Of a stretch of 64,000 nt of DNA, positions 42,706 through 51,289 are shown in pieces; position 1 is the first letter of the stretch; each line of letters begins with the position of its first letter. Both the position numbers and the translations under genes were made by a program. The notes beneath the pieces are model-generated. The model was not told the DNA's origin. It saw nothing but the letters and a program-made list of their open reading frames with translations, and did not search any database. The stretch lies in NCBI GenBank assembly GCA_963662175.1, contig OY759214.1:97054115-97118114 (forward strand), written 5' to 3'. This stretch comes from Aradus depressus (Eukaryota; Arthropoda; Insecta; Hemiptera; Aradidae).

Positions 42706-43685
42706 TCCTGAGACTTTTAGCAAGATTGGGGCCCTTATCCCTTTCCCTGAATAGGCTTACGGTCCTAAACAAACAGGGCTGACTTTGTGAGATGGAGAGT
42801 GAATGAGTGGGGGACTGGACGTAAACAGTAACCGATCTTGTGTCCATTAAAGTCAATTTGCCGGGGAGACAACCAGCCAGCCGGCTCAACATCACATATC
42901 GTCCATACAAAAGCCAACACAGAGACAACTCATTTATTGATCAATTAGGAAGGGGGGGTAGACTTCTTCATTGACCCAACCCTGGACACCGAGGCTAGAA
43001 CAAATGGTACACAATGCAACGTACAATTTCCAATGTCCGTCACCTCAGTATATATTCAGTTGCAATTTTATGACGTATTAGTAGGGAGAAGACTCTGGCC
43101 CAGGGCTAATGAGCAAGAGAATCCTTAGGATGGGAAGTGTGCGGACCTTATCTCCCCCACCCCCCCTCCCCCTACACCCCTATACTCAAAGCACTTCGCC
43201 ATCTCAATTTTTGTCCCTTTAAAGCACTACTAAGTTTCCGCTCTCCCTCTAAACCCTAATTTTTATCCCACCCCTCGCCTATGCCCCTAATTTTTCTAAT
43301 TAACCCACTAGCGCTCCCAAGTGCCTCGAATCTGAAATTAATGTTTATATTGAGTAGCTAGGTGCGACATAATTTGATGCCGAGAAGAAAAAAACAAAAA
43401 TGTGGATTCTCTACAATTCCTAGGCTCCTTCTTCAAATCTAGTTTAGAAAAATTAAATCTCATTTCTCAAAGAGGAAAAGACAAATCAACTATTTAACTT
43501 TATTTTCATTATTGAATGTCTTCTAAGGTCATCAGTGAGATGAGTGTCTCTTCAGACAGTATGAAACTCGTATGTTTTGTTAATATCAACTTATTTTGAA
43601 CACTGTATAAGTCCCACTCTGGCATACAAGTCATGGACTTACATATATTCCGATGTCTTTCTCATACAAATAATTTTATTAACAT
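42706..43685. other. Unrecognised stretch
   Basis: About 1 kb including a C-rich part (43140-43330) with CTCCCCCACCCCCCCTCCCC. A minus open frame 42647-42928 has no known domain. Confidence 0.4.
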
Positions 43686-43689
43686 TCGT

Positions 43690-44262
43690 ATTATATAACT
43701 CCTCTAAATTTTGGGTCGATACTTTCATTACAGTGACAATTATGAGGGGGTATTTAAGTAGAGCCCCGAGAATTTAAATAAAAAAATTCGTGTGGAAACA
43801 TTCATTACATCGACAGTTATTGGGATTTTTGAGTTGTCATCCCGCTGATCCACCTCTCCCCTTCGCTGTTTTGATTTATATATGAAATTTTGTTCCGATA
43901 CATTCATTACGACAGTTATTGGGATTTTTGAGTTGTCATCCCGTTGATCCACCCCTCCCCTTCGCTGTTTTGATTTACATATGAAATTTTGTTCCGATAC
44001 ATTCATTATATTAGAGTTTATGGGGTAAACATCCCCCTTAATCCTTGCCATCCCTTTGGCTGAAAATCAAAAGACGTCATCCTTCTTATGGGGTTCAGGA
44101 TACACATATAAAATTTCATGTTGATAAGTTCATTCTATCGGGAGTTATCGTGTTCACAGACACACAAACAAACGGAAAAATTCCGCTGAAATCTCAAAAT
44201 CGAATTTCAGACAATTATATAACTTCCTCTACACTTGTTAGGGCTGGGAAAATAAAAATAAA
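43690..44262 (+). repeat. RepA forward copy with duplicated monomer
   Basis: Forward monomers, then the outer end CTCAAAATCGAATTTCAGAC, CTCTACACTTGTTAGGGCTG GGAAAATAA. A 99-bp unit (GGGATTTTTGAGTTGTCATC … TCCGATACATTCATTA) is present twice in tandem starting near 43822 and 43921, with very few differences. This shows that the internal monomers expand in tandem. The 44263-44585 stretch that follows is unrecognised. Confidence 0.75.
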
Positions 44263-44585
44263 AATAAAGAAAGTAGTTCTTCTTAGTTGCTTTTCCTGCA
44301 AAGATATTTTGGAAGAATTTTATGACCCTTCTCCAGGTCACACATGGAGTTCACCTCAATCCTCCTGAGAGAGAAGCGAAACCTCCAAAAGAGAAAGAAA
44401 GTATCCCAGAGAAGCCTAAGAAACACACAAGTTATTGAGGAAGAGAGGACTTATATGGGGGGGCTTGGGAGGCAGACCGAGAAGTATGGAGGACATTTTC
44501 TGGCACAAACTTTTGTTCTTCAGGTCAAAGTTGTGCTTGAAATATGGTCCACGAGCTAAGGTCCTAAGGTAAAAAAAAAGTGGGT

Positions 44586-45545
44586 GAATCAACTGTACTT
44601 CCCCAGAACGAATTATTCAATTTACTTTTCGCTCCCTCTCCAGAACCAGTCGACCGTTTGCATCAATATTCAATGTTGACTTACATAGAGGCTTTTATAT
44701 CTTCATACTAAATTCATTTTATTGGCAGTTTTTCCGGATTTGTGTATTGAGCCCCCCCCCCCCCCCCCCTCCCCCGATCTCCCTTCTTGGAAGTTTAATG
44801 TGTAGTCCTTATGGGGTTTCGAATTGAGTCCTTCCCTGATCCCCCTTCTTGGAAGTTTAATGCGTCGTCCTTATGGGGTTTCGAATTGAGTCCTTCCCTG
44901 ATCCCCCTTCTTGGAAGTTTAATGCGTCGTTCTTATGGGATTTTGTATTGAGCCCCCCCCCCCCCCCCCCTCCCCCGATCTCCCTTCTTGGAAGTTTAAT
45001 GTGTCGTCCTTATGGGGTTTCGAATTGAGTCCTTCCCTGATCCCCCTTCTTGGAAGTTTAATGCGTCGTCCTTATGGGGTTTCGAATTGAGTCCTTCCCT
45101 GATCCCCCTTCTTGGAAGTTTAATGCGTCGTTCTTATGGGATTTGTGTATTGAGCCCCCCCCCCCCCCCCCCTCCCCCGATCTCCCTTCTTGGAAGTTTA
45201 ATGTGTCGTCCTTATGGGGTTTCGAATTGAGTCCTTCCCTGATCCCCCTTCTTGGAAGTTTAATGCGTCGTCCTTATGGGGTTTCGAATTGAGTCCTTCC
45301 CTGATCCCCCTTCTTGGAAGTTTAATGCGTCGTTCTTATGGGATTTTGTATTGTTAAGCATCTCCCCTTCCGTTAGGCCAATTTGGTCCTTATGAGGTTC
45401 AGGTGATACATATCGGGAGTTATCGTGTTCACAGACAGTTTGTTTTAAATATTTGGAATCTGGAGGTCAGGAAACATGAAGTTCCGGTAAATTTCTTCTG
45501 ACCGATTACATAATACTCCGGGTATCTCCCGAAGCAAAATTTTAT
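44586..45545 (+). repeat. RepA forward copy with expanded minisatellite
   Basis: Starts GGTGAATCAACTGTACTTCC CC, AATTTACTTTTCGCTCCCTC. It contains the higher-order array at 44744-45350, then GGGAGTTATCGTGTTCACAG and a diverged outer end (TTTCTTCTGACCGATTACAT). Confidence 0.75.
44744..45350 (+). repeat. Higher-order minisatellite (3 x about 201 bp)
   Basis: Three blocks starting at TTGAGCCCCCC near 44747, 44948 and 45149. Each block has three monomers of about 65 bp: one with a run of 15-18 C and TCCCCCGATCTCCC, then two with CGAATTGAGTCCTTCCCTGA TCCCCC. All monomers share CTTCTTGGAAGTTTAATG and TCGTCCTTATGG. The third monomer of each block has GTCGTTCTTATGGGATTT, so the block, not the monomer, was copied last. 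Confidence 0.92.
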
Positions 45546-45904
45546 AAGTATAACCAAAATCCCATATGGACAACACCTATCAATTTTCAGTCAAATCGGC
45601 TTGAAGGAATGGGGGAGGGGGAGGATCAGATGAGGAGTGGTTGTACTATTCATCGATGAATTTTCTCGACAAAAAGCACCTCTACTTTGCTGTAGAGAGA
45701 AACGTGGGTGGTATTTTTATATGGTGATAAATGACAAATAGTTAATTTTACAAGAACATTAGTTTCAGAAGTGGTTGGACCGTTAAAGATATAAATGATG
45801 GGAAAGAGCTTTGTGGAAAAAGCGAATAAAAAAAAAGCTTTACTACTATTTTACTCGTTTAGCTTCGCAAATATTTTTCAAGAACGTCGGAACTAAAGCA
45901 AAAT

Positions 45905-46225
45905 AGGCGTCAGTGAATCACCGGCAATGTACTTCCCCAGAAGGAATTCATCAATTAACTTTTCGCTGCCTCTCCAAAACCAGTCAACAGTTTGCGCTAA
46001 TATTCCATAATACAAAGGGGCTCCTAAATCCTCATACTAAATTTTGTGTGAATAAATTCATTACATACATAAGTTATTACAAGTTTTGAATTGAGCCCCC
46101 TCTGCCGATATCGCAGAAATTTGATAGGTTATGTCTTCGTTGAGTTTTGACTTTAAATATAAAATTTCATGTTGATACATTCATTACATCGGCAGTTATT
46201 GGGGTTTTTGAGCTGAGACCCCAAT
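45905..46225 (+). repeat. RepA forward copy
   Basis: GTCAGTGAATCACCGGCAAT GTACTTCCCC, CAACAGTTTGCGCTAATATT, and two monomers, ending where a SINE1-like CCAATCCTAGGTTAATAAAC begins. The same joint recurs at 48715-48740, so a SINE1 piece was carried by RepA when it copied. The preceding 45546-45900 stretch holds one more reverse monomer piece (to about 45650), then is unrecognised. Confidence 0.7.
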
Positions 46226-46241
46226 CCTAGGTTAATAAACC

Positions 46242-46277
46242 TGGGAGTACTTTCGGTATTTCTACCATCCTCAGCCA
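46242..46277 (-). ncRNA. Hammerhead-like core (left arm)
   Basis: The minus-strand mirror of 46306-46341: TGG CTGAGGA T GGTA GAAA TACC GAAA GTACTC CCA. All 36 bases are identical between arms. Together the arms and a 28-bp spacer with its own short stem form a palindrome of about 100 bp. Confidence 0.6.
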
Positions 46278-46305
46278 AAAGCATAAGAGATAAGACTTAT
46301 GTTTT

Positions 46306-46341
46306 TGGCTGAGGATGGTAGAAATACCGAAAGTACTCCCA
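46306..46341 (+). ncRNA. Hammerhead-like core (right arm)
   Basis: The best-formed core: stem I TGG / CCA, box CTGAGGA (46309-46315), one extra T, stem II GGTA / TACC with a GAAA (GNRA) tetraloop, GAAA (46329-46332), loopless stem III AGT / ACT, and C at the cleavage position. The downstream flank (TTAGACAATATTATAAATAA … TTTCACAATATCTCTGCAA) is shared with 460-540. Confidence 0.65.
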
Positions 46342-46439
46342 TGTAAATATAGTTGGTGAAATTAGACAATATTATAAATAAACAAGTTTTATTTCTTTCA
46401 AGTTCATTTGAATTATTTCACAATATCTCTGCAATAATG

Positions 46440-46520
46440 TCAGTTTTCATTAATAAACCTGGGTTGGCAAAATTTAGGACGAGATATGGCCTCGCAGTTG
46501 AAGCCCGGGCATGAGTCACA
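46440..46520 (+). mobile_element. SINE1 tail piece
   Basis: AATAAACCTGGGTTGGCAAA ATTTAGGACG, GATATGGCCTCGCAGTTGAA GCCCGGGCATGAGTCAC. The middle AGAGTCGGGCTCATG part is deleted. The same deletion copy is at 48728-48800. Confidence 0.7.
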
Positions 46521-46730
46521 ATAATAAACTAAGGGCTTCATAGTTCGGGGAATGTTTGATGAAGTGTGTTCAGTCTACTTTTAAAATAATCTTAACATTT
46601 GAATTTCATGATTCATCGTCACAAAAATGTTCTTTATAAATTTCCCAATTTCTCGGGTTCAAATTTGGAATAAGACTAATATGGACAAAGTCCCAAAAAA
46701 ATATACAATGTAACGGATAGAAACAAATTG

Positions 46731-46919
46731 GAGGTCGCCGGTAGCTCAGTGGTATGCCTGCTTGTTTACACAATTCAAAATCGCCGGTTCGAACCCTGGC
46801 CGAGGCCTTTGGTTTTTTATCTGGGAACACGCCGTCTTTTGGTTGGGACGTTAAGCGATGGTCGCAGAGCGCTTTTTTGTCACGTACCTCAGAGTTAAAA
46901 GCCCGGGGATGAGTCACAA
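46731..46919 (+). mobile_element. SINE1, internally deleted
   Basis: A full tRNA-like head (CGCCGGTAGCTCAGTGGTAT, GGTTCGAACCC) and the tail AAAGCCCGGGGATGAGTCAC. About 150 bp of the body after ACGTTAAGCGATGGTC is missing. Confidence 0.87.
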
Positions 46920-47019
46920 TAAATAACATGATAATATCTCTATATTATTGGTAGTTATTTATTAAAAAGGAATTAAAAATAAAGAATGTATGTATATATA
47001 TTCCTTATTATAAGATGTG

Positions 47020-47120
47020 GCCATAATAGGACATTCTTATACCAACCACGTTTTCAGTCTCCCCCTCTCTCGTCTCATATTCATTTCAAACTGACATTAC
47101 CGAGTATATGAAAGTCATAT
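47020..47120. repeat. RepH partial copy
   Basis: GATGTGGCCATAATAGGACA, TACCAACCACGTTTTCAG, CAAACTGACATTACCGAGTA TATGAAAGTCA. Confidence 0.6.
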
Positions 47121-47129
47121 ATTGATATA

Positions 47130-47751
47130 CAGGGTGGCCCAGATAAGCGGGCCACAAGTGAAATAACTCCGAAACGGTTAGAGATATCAAAATTGTGCAT
47201 AGGACTAAAGTTGTAGCACTCCCCGAGAGCTATAATATGGCTTCCTCGAAAAGACAAAATAACAGCCCTTCGAAGGACGGGGTTTCCTTTTGACCCTTAA
47301 GTTTCATTACATTTTATTAAAGTACTAAAGAAACAAGGAAGAACAGTGCAAACAGATTTTTGATACGTCAAGTAGTTCTCAGAACAAAAACGTTTAAAGT
47401 TGCACGTTTTTCTTATTCTGAAGTTAGTTGGAATTTAATAACGTTAGAAGAAAAACGTGCAACTTTAAACGTTTTTTTTCCGAGAACAACTTGACGTATC
47501 AAAAATCTGTTTGCACAGTTCTTCCTTGTTTCTTTAGTACTTTAATAAAATATAATGACACTTAAGGGTCAAAAGGGAACACCGCACTTCGAAGGGCTGT
47601 TTGAGCCATTAAAAGGGTCATTTATGTCTTTTCGAGGACGCCATACTATAGCTTTCGGCGAGTGCTACAACTTTAGTCCTATTCACAATTTTAATATCTC
47701 TAACCGTTTAGGAGTTTTATCACTTGTGGCCCGCTTATCTGGGCCACCCTG
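47130..47751. mobile_element. 622-bp foldback MITE, TA-flanked
   Basis: Ends CAGGGTGGCCCAGATAAGCG GGCCAC and its exact inverse, with TA on each side (47128-47129 and 47752-47753). The arms stay complementary for about 290 bp each (for example ACTCCGAAACGGTTAGAGAT against ATCTCTAACCGTTTAGGAGT). A small centre around 47430 has TGAAGTTAGTTGGAATTTAA. TA target and CAGGGTG ends suggest a Tc1/mariner-type helper. The open frame 47555-47800 is arm sequence. Confidence 0.93.
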
Positions 47752-47840
47752 TATTGCACCCCCTCCCTCACCCCTTCATTCCCTGAACGCTAAATGGTAG
47801 AAAATACAGTAGACCGATTATTCTATAACAACCTCTGTAG

Positions 47841-48170
47841 GTTAGGTTAGATTTTATGACTCATGCCCGGGCTTTAACTACGAGGTCATATCGCCTACTA
47901 CTAGAGCGCTCTTTCGTCACTCTGGTGGACATGAGCCCGACTCTACAGTGGGAGTTCTAAATTTGCCTACCCTAAATTTTTATTCACCTAGGGTAGGGGT
48001 CTTTAACGAGTACCTGACATCATACAGGCTGGAGACCATCGCTTAACGTCCCATCCGAAGGACGGCATGCTTAAGTTTATTTTACCTCCCAGATAAAATA
48101 AACTAAGGGCCTTGGTCGGGTTTCGAACCCACGAGCTCAGAAGGCAAGCACGCATACCACTGAGCTACAC
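47841..48170 (-). mobile_element. Full-length SINE1 with 13-bp target duplication
   Basis: A tail GTTAGGTTAGATTTTATGAC TCATGCCCGGGC at the left, head at the right. The direct repeat ACAACCTCTGTAG lies at 47828-47840 and 48171-48183. The head has a small deletion between the B box (GGTTTCGAACCC) and GAGCTCAGAAGG. Confidence 0.95.
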
Positions 48171-48399
48171 ACAACCTCTGTAGACATTCAATTTCCTTCT
48201 TCAAGAGTAAATTTGCATAAATGGATGGATGTATGTTCTTCATTAGTTTGTGTATTATTTTGTCATTATCGTCTTTTCTCGTCCCTTCTTCAAGTGGATC
48301 TTTGTTGATAATATAAATTCAGAAAAACAAAATTTTTGTCGCTTATTGATATTATATACCAACATATTTTAAAGAAAAATGTTTGAAAAATGAAGAAAA

Positions 48400-49150
48400 A
48401 GTCATCGGTGAATCACCGACAATGTGCTTCCCCAGAACGAATTAATCAATTAACTTTTCGCTCCCCTTCCAAAATCAGTAATAGCAGTAACTTACATAGG
48501 GGCTCCTCAATCCTGATACTAAATTTTGTGTTGATTCATTCATTACATCGACAGTTATTAGGGTTTTTGAATTGAGCCCCCTCCCTGAACCCACCCTTCC
48601 CTTTAGCCGATACCTCTGAAATTTGATAGGTTATGTCCTCATTGGGTTTTGACTTTAAATATGAAATTGCATGTTGATACATTCCTCACATCGGCAGTTA
48701 TTGGGTTTTTTGAGTTGAGACTCCAATCCTAGGTGAATAAACCTGAATTGGCAAAATTTAGGACGAGATATGGCCTCGCAGTTCAAGCCCGGGTAAGAGT
48801 CACAATAATAAACTAAGGGCTTCGTAGTTTGGGGAATGTTTGATGACGTGTGTATTCTCTAGTGCCGATTCCGCTGAAAATTAAGAAGTGTCGTCCTTAT
48901 AGGGGTTTGAATTAACATATGAAATTTTGATACATTAAATGCAACGGCAGTTATTAGTTTTTGAGTTAATCCTCTCCCCTAATCCCCTCCTTATCTTTGA
49001 CCAATTTGGCTGAAAATCGTCAGGTGTTGTCATCAACATTTAATTTTTATAATTAGGGGTCGGAAAACATGAAATTTCAGTGAAAACTCCTATTTTCTGA
49101 TTGATTACTATACTATACCTATACTTCGTATATCTGATGAAGTAATATTG
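48400..49150 (+). repeat. RepA forward copy with embedded SINE1 piece
   Basis: GTCATCGGTGAATCACCGAC, GTGCTTCCCCAG, monomers, the SINE1 tail piece at 48728-48800, then more monomers. The outer end TTTTCTGATTGATTAC … CTATACTTCGTATATCTG is at about 49095-49145. Its first 400 bp match 45905-46520 including the SINE joint. Confidence 0.75.
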
Positions 49151-49307
49151 ATTATGAATAATCAAATATTGTTACTAAAATGGAATTAGCACAGGGTTTT
49201 CCTGGATGAATATATTAAAAGAACAGTGAGAATCATAAATGTTTTGTAACGCTATTTACGAATTTCTGGCATCTACTTATACAGTTGATCTAATAACTTT
49301 AAGCTTG

Positions 49308-49542
49308 TGACTCATGCTCAGGCTGTAACTATGAGGTCATATCGCCTACTACCAGAGCGCTCTTTCGTTGTTGCCTACCCTAAATTTTTATTCACTTAGG
49401 GTAGGGGGTCTTTAACGAGTACTTGACATCGTACAGACTTCGGATCATCACTTAAAAGATTTAAGGGTCTCGACCGAGTTTCGAACCCTCGATTTCGAGC
49501 TGTATAGGCAAGCACGCTACCTCTGAGGTAACGACGACCCTC
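49308..49542 (-). mobile_element. SINE1, partly deleted
   Basis: Tail TGACTCATGCTCAGGCTGTA AC, GCGCTCTTTCG joined to TTGCCTACCC, head with GTTTCGAACCCTCGA and GAGGTAACGACGACCCTC. Confidence 0.85.
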
Positions 49543-49799
49543 CCTTCTCTATATATCCTATGAATTAGGACTTAGAGGCTGAACAAAACGATGGGGAGAG
49601 GTCTGAAGTTGATCCACCTCGAATTACAGAGGTGTCCACTCTAGTTCCAGTCAGTTAGTAGTATTTTAAAGGGAGTATCTTGTTCTGGTCTGCTCCGCGT
49701 TACGTGATCCGAATGGAAGAGGAAGTCTTCAGCTCCCAATTGCCTATCCGTTGTAAAATCATGATCAGGATAATAGCCTGTCTAAAGCAGGTCTAGCTC

Positions 49800-50120
49800 A
49801 AGAACCATTCTAGCAAAGTACTTGAAATTTGATATGAAGTTGTCACATCTGCTGACCTAGATCTCATTTAATTTTGGACAACTTCACGGCCTAAGTACAT
49901 TTTACAAGAGACCGCTTAATCAAATAAAAAATATTTTCAAATAAAAGTTATAGAAAAAACTAAAATGCACATTTTGTATGAAATACATTTTTTTGAGGGT
50001 TATCCGGTTTGCGAAATACATGCCAAAAACATTTCTAAAATTACGTTTTTAAACTCATTTTTTTTATACGTTTGCTTGATTTATGCGAAAACGGATAATC
50101 CTATCAAAAAATGTGCATTG
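49800..50120 (+). repeat. RepE partial copy
   Basis: CGGCCTAAGTACATTTTACA AGAG, ATTTTGTATGAAATACATTT, CGAAATACATGCCAAAAACA and TTTATGCGAAAACGGATAAT match 35925-36455. Confidence 0.6.
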
Positions 50121-50129
50121 TGTATCTCC

Positions 50130-51285
50130 AGGCAAGCATTTCTCCACAATTATCTCACCGATAGACCAGAATATTACTCAGAAACATTAGTGCATATCTA
50201 TATAAATAAAGCTGAAACGGGGTTTGTGTGTTTGTGGGTTTGTTTGTATGTTTGTTCCAGCATCACGCCCAAACGGCTGGACGGATCTTCATGAAACTTC
50301 ACATGTAGCATTCTTTTGAGCCTGATTGAATAATAGGCTATGTGGCGTCCCAAACTTTTGAACGGGAGGGGGGTTTGTGGGGGGGCTAAGTATAAATATA
50401 GTGCTAGCTCATTAACGGTTGGTCATGGAATTTCACATGTAGTATTCTTAAAAGCCAAATAGAAATATAGGGTGTATAAGTCACAAAATTTCGAAAGGGA
50501 GGGTGGATTGATGGGGGCCTAAGTATAAGTATAGTGATGTCATTAACGGATGATCGGATTGTCACGAAATTTCACATGTAGTATTCATAAAGGCCAAATA
50601 GAAAAATAGGGTGTGTGACGCCAAACAATTGTGAACGGGAGGGGGGTTATGGGGGTAGGCCTAAATTTGAAGATAGTGATAGGTCATTAAGGGATGATCG
50701 GATTGTCATGGAATTTCACATGTAGTATTCTTGATGGCCAAATAAAAAAATACACTATGTGACATCTTAAAAATTTGGGGGGGGGGGGGGGCTAAGCATA
50801 AAAATAATTCTGAATGATTAAAGGGTAATCGGATTGTTATGAATTTCACATGTAGTAGTAGTAACTATGCATTCGCTGTGGGGTTCACTGTTGCAAGACA
50901 TTTACTAGCTGTGATGCCCAGCGTTCCTAATATCGTACTAGCTGTGGGGTTCGCTGTTGCAAGGCACTTACAAGACATTTACTAGCTGTGGGTTTCGCTG
51001 CTGCAAGGCACTTACAAGATATTTACTAGCTGTGACTTCCCATGTAGCATTATTTTGAGCCCGATTGAATAATAGGCTATGTGGCGTCCCAAAATTACGA
51101 ACGGGAGGGGGGTTGTAAGGGGGGCCTAAGTATATAAATAGTGCTAACTCATTAACTAATGGTCGAATTGTCATGAAATTTCACATGTAATATTTTTAAA
51201 AGCTAAATAGGAAAAAAAAAGGTGTGTGGCGCCCCAACGTTTTGAACGGAAGGGGGGGTTGTGGGGGGGCCTAACTATAAATATA
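50130..51285 (+). repeat. Tandem repeat region, about 170-bp units
   Basis: Starts TATATAAATAAAGCTGAAAC GGGGTTTGTGTG with CAAACGGCTGGACGG. Five to seven units follow, each with ATGGAATTTCACATGTAGTA, GGCCAAATAG, a GTGTGGCGTCCCAAA-like string, GAACGGGAGGGGGG and CCTAAGTATAAATATAGTG. A small insert (50880-51040) repeats TTTACTAGCTGTG and TTCGCTGTTGCAAGGCACTT. The opening text resembles ends of Helitron-type or other widespread insect elements; the class is not settled. Confidence 0.7.
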
Positions 51286-51289
51286 GAGC

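Noticed and set aside
47555..47800. 81-codon open frame
   Set aside because: Lies wholly in the arm of the 622-bp foldback MITE and its inverse exists in the other arm.
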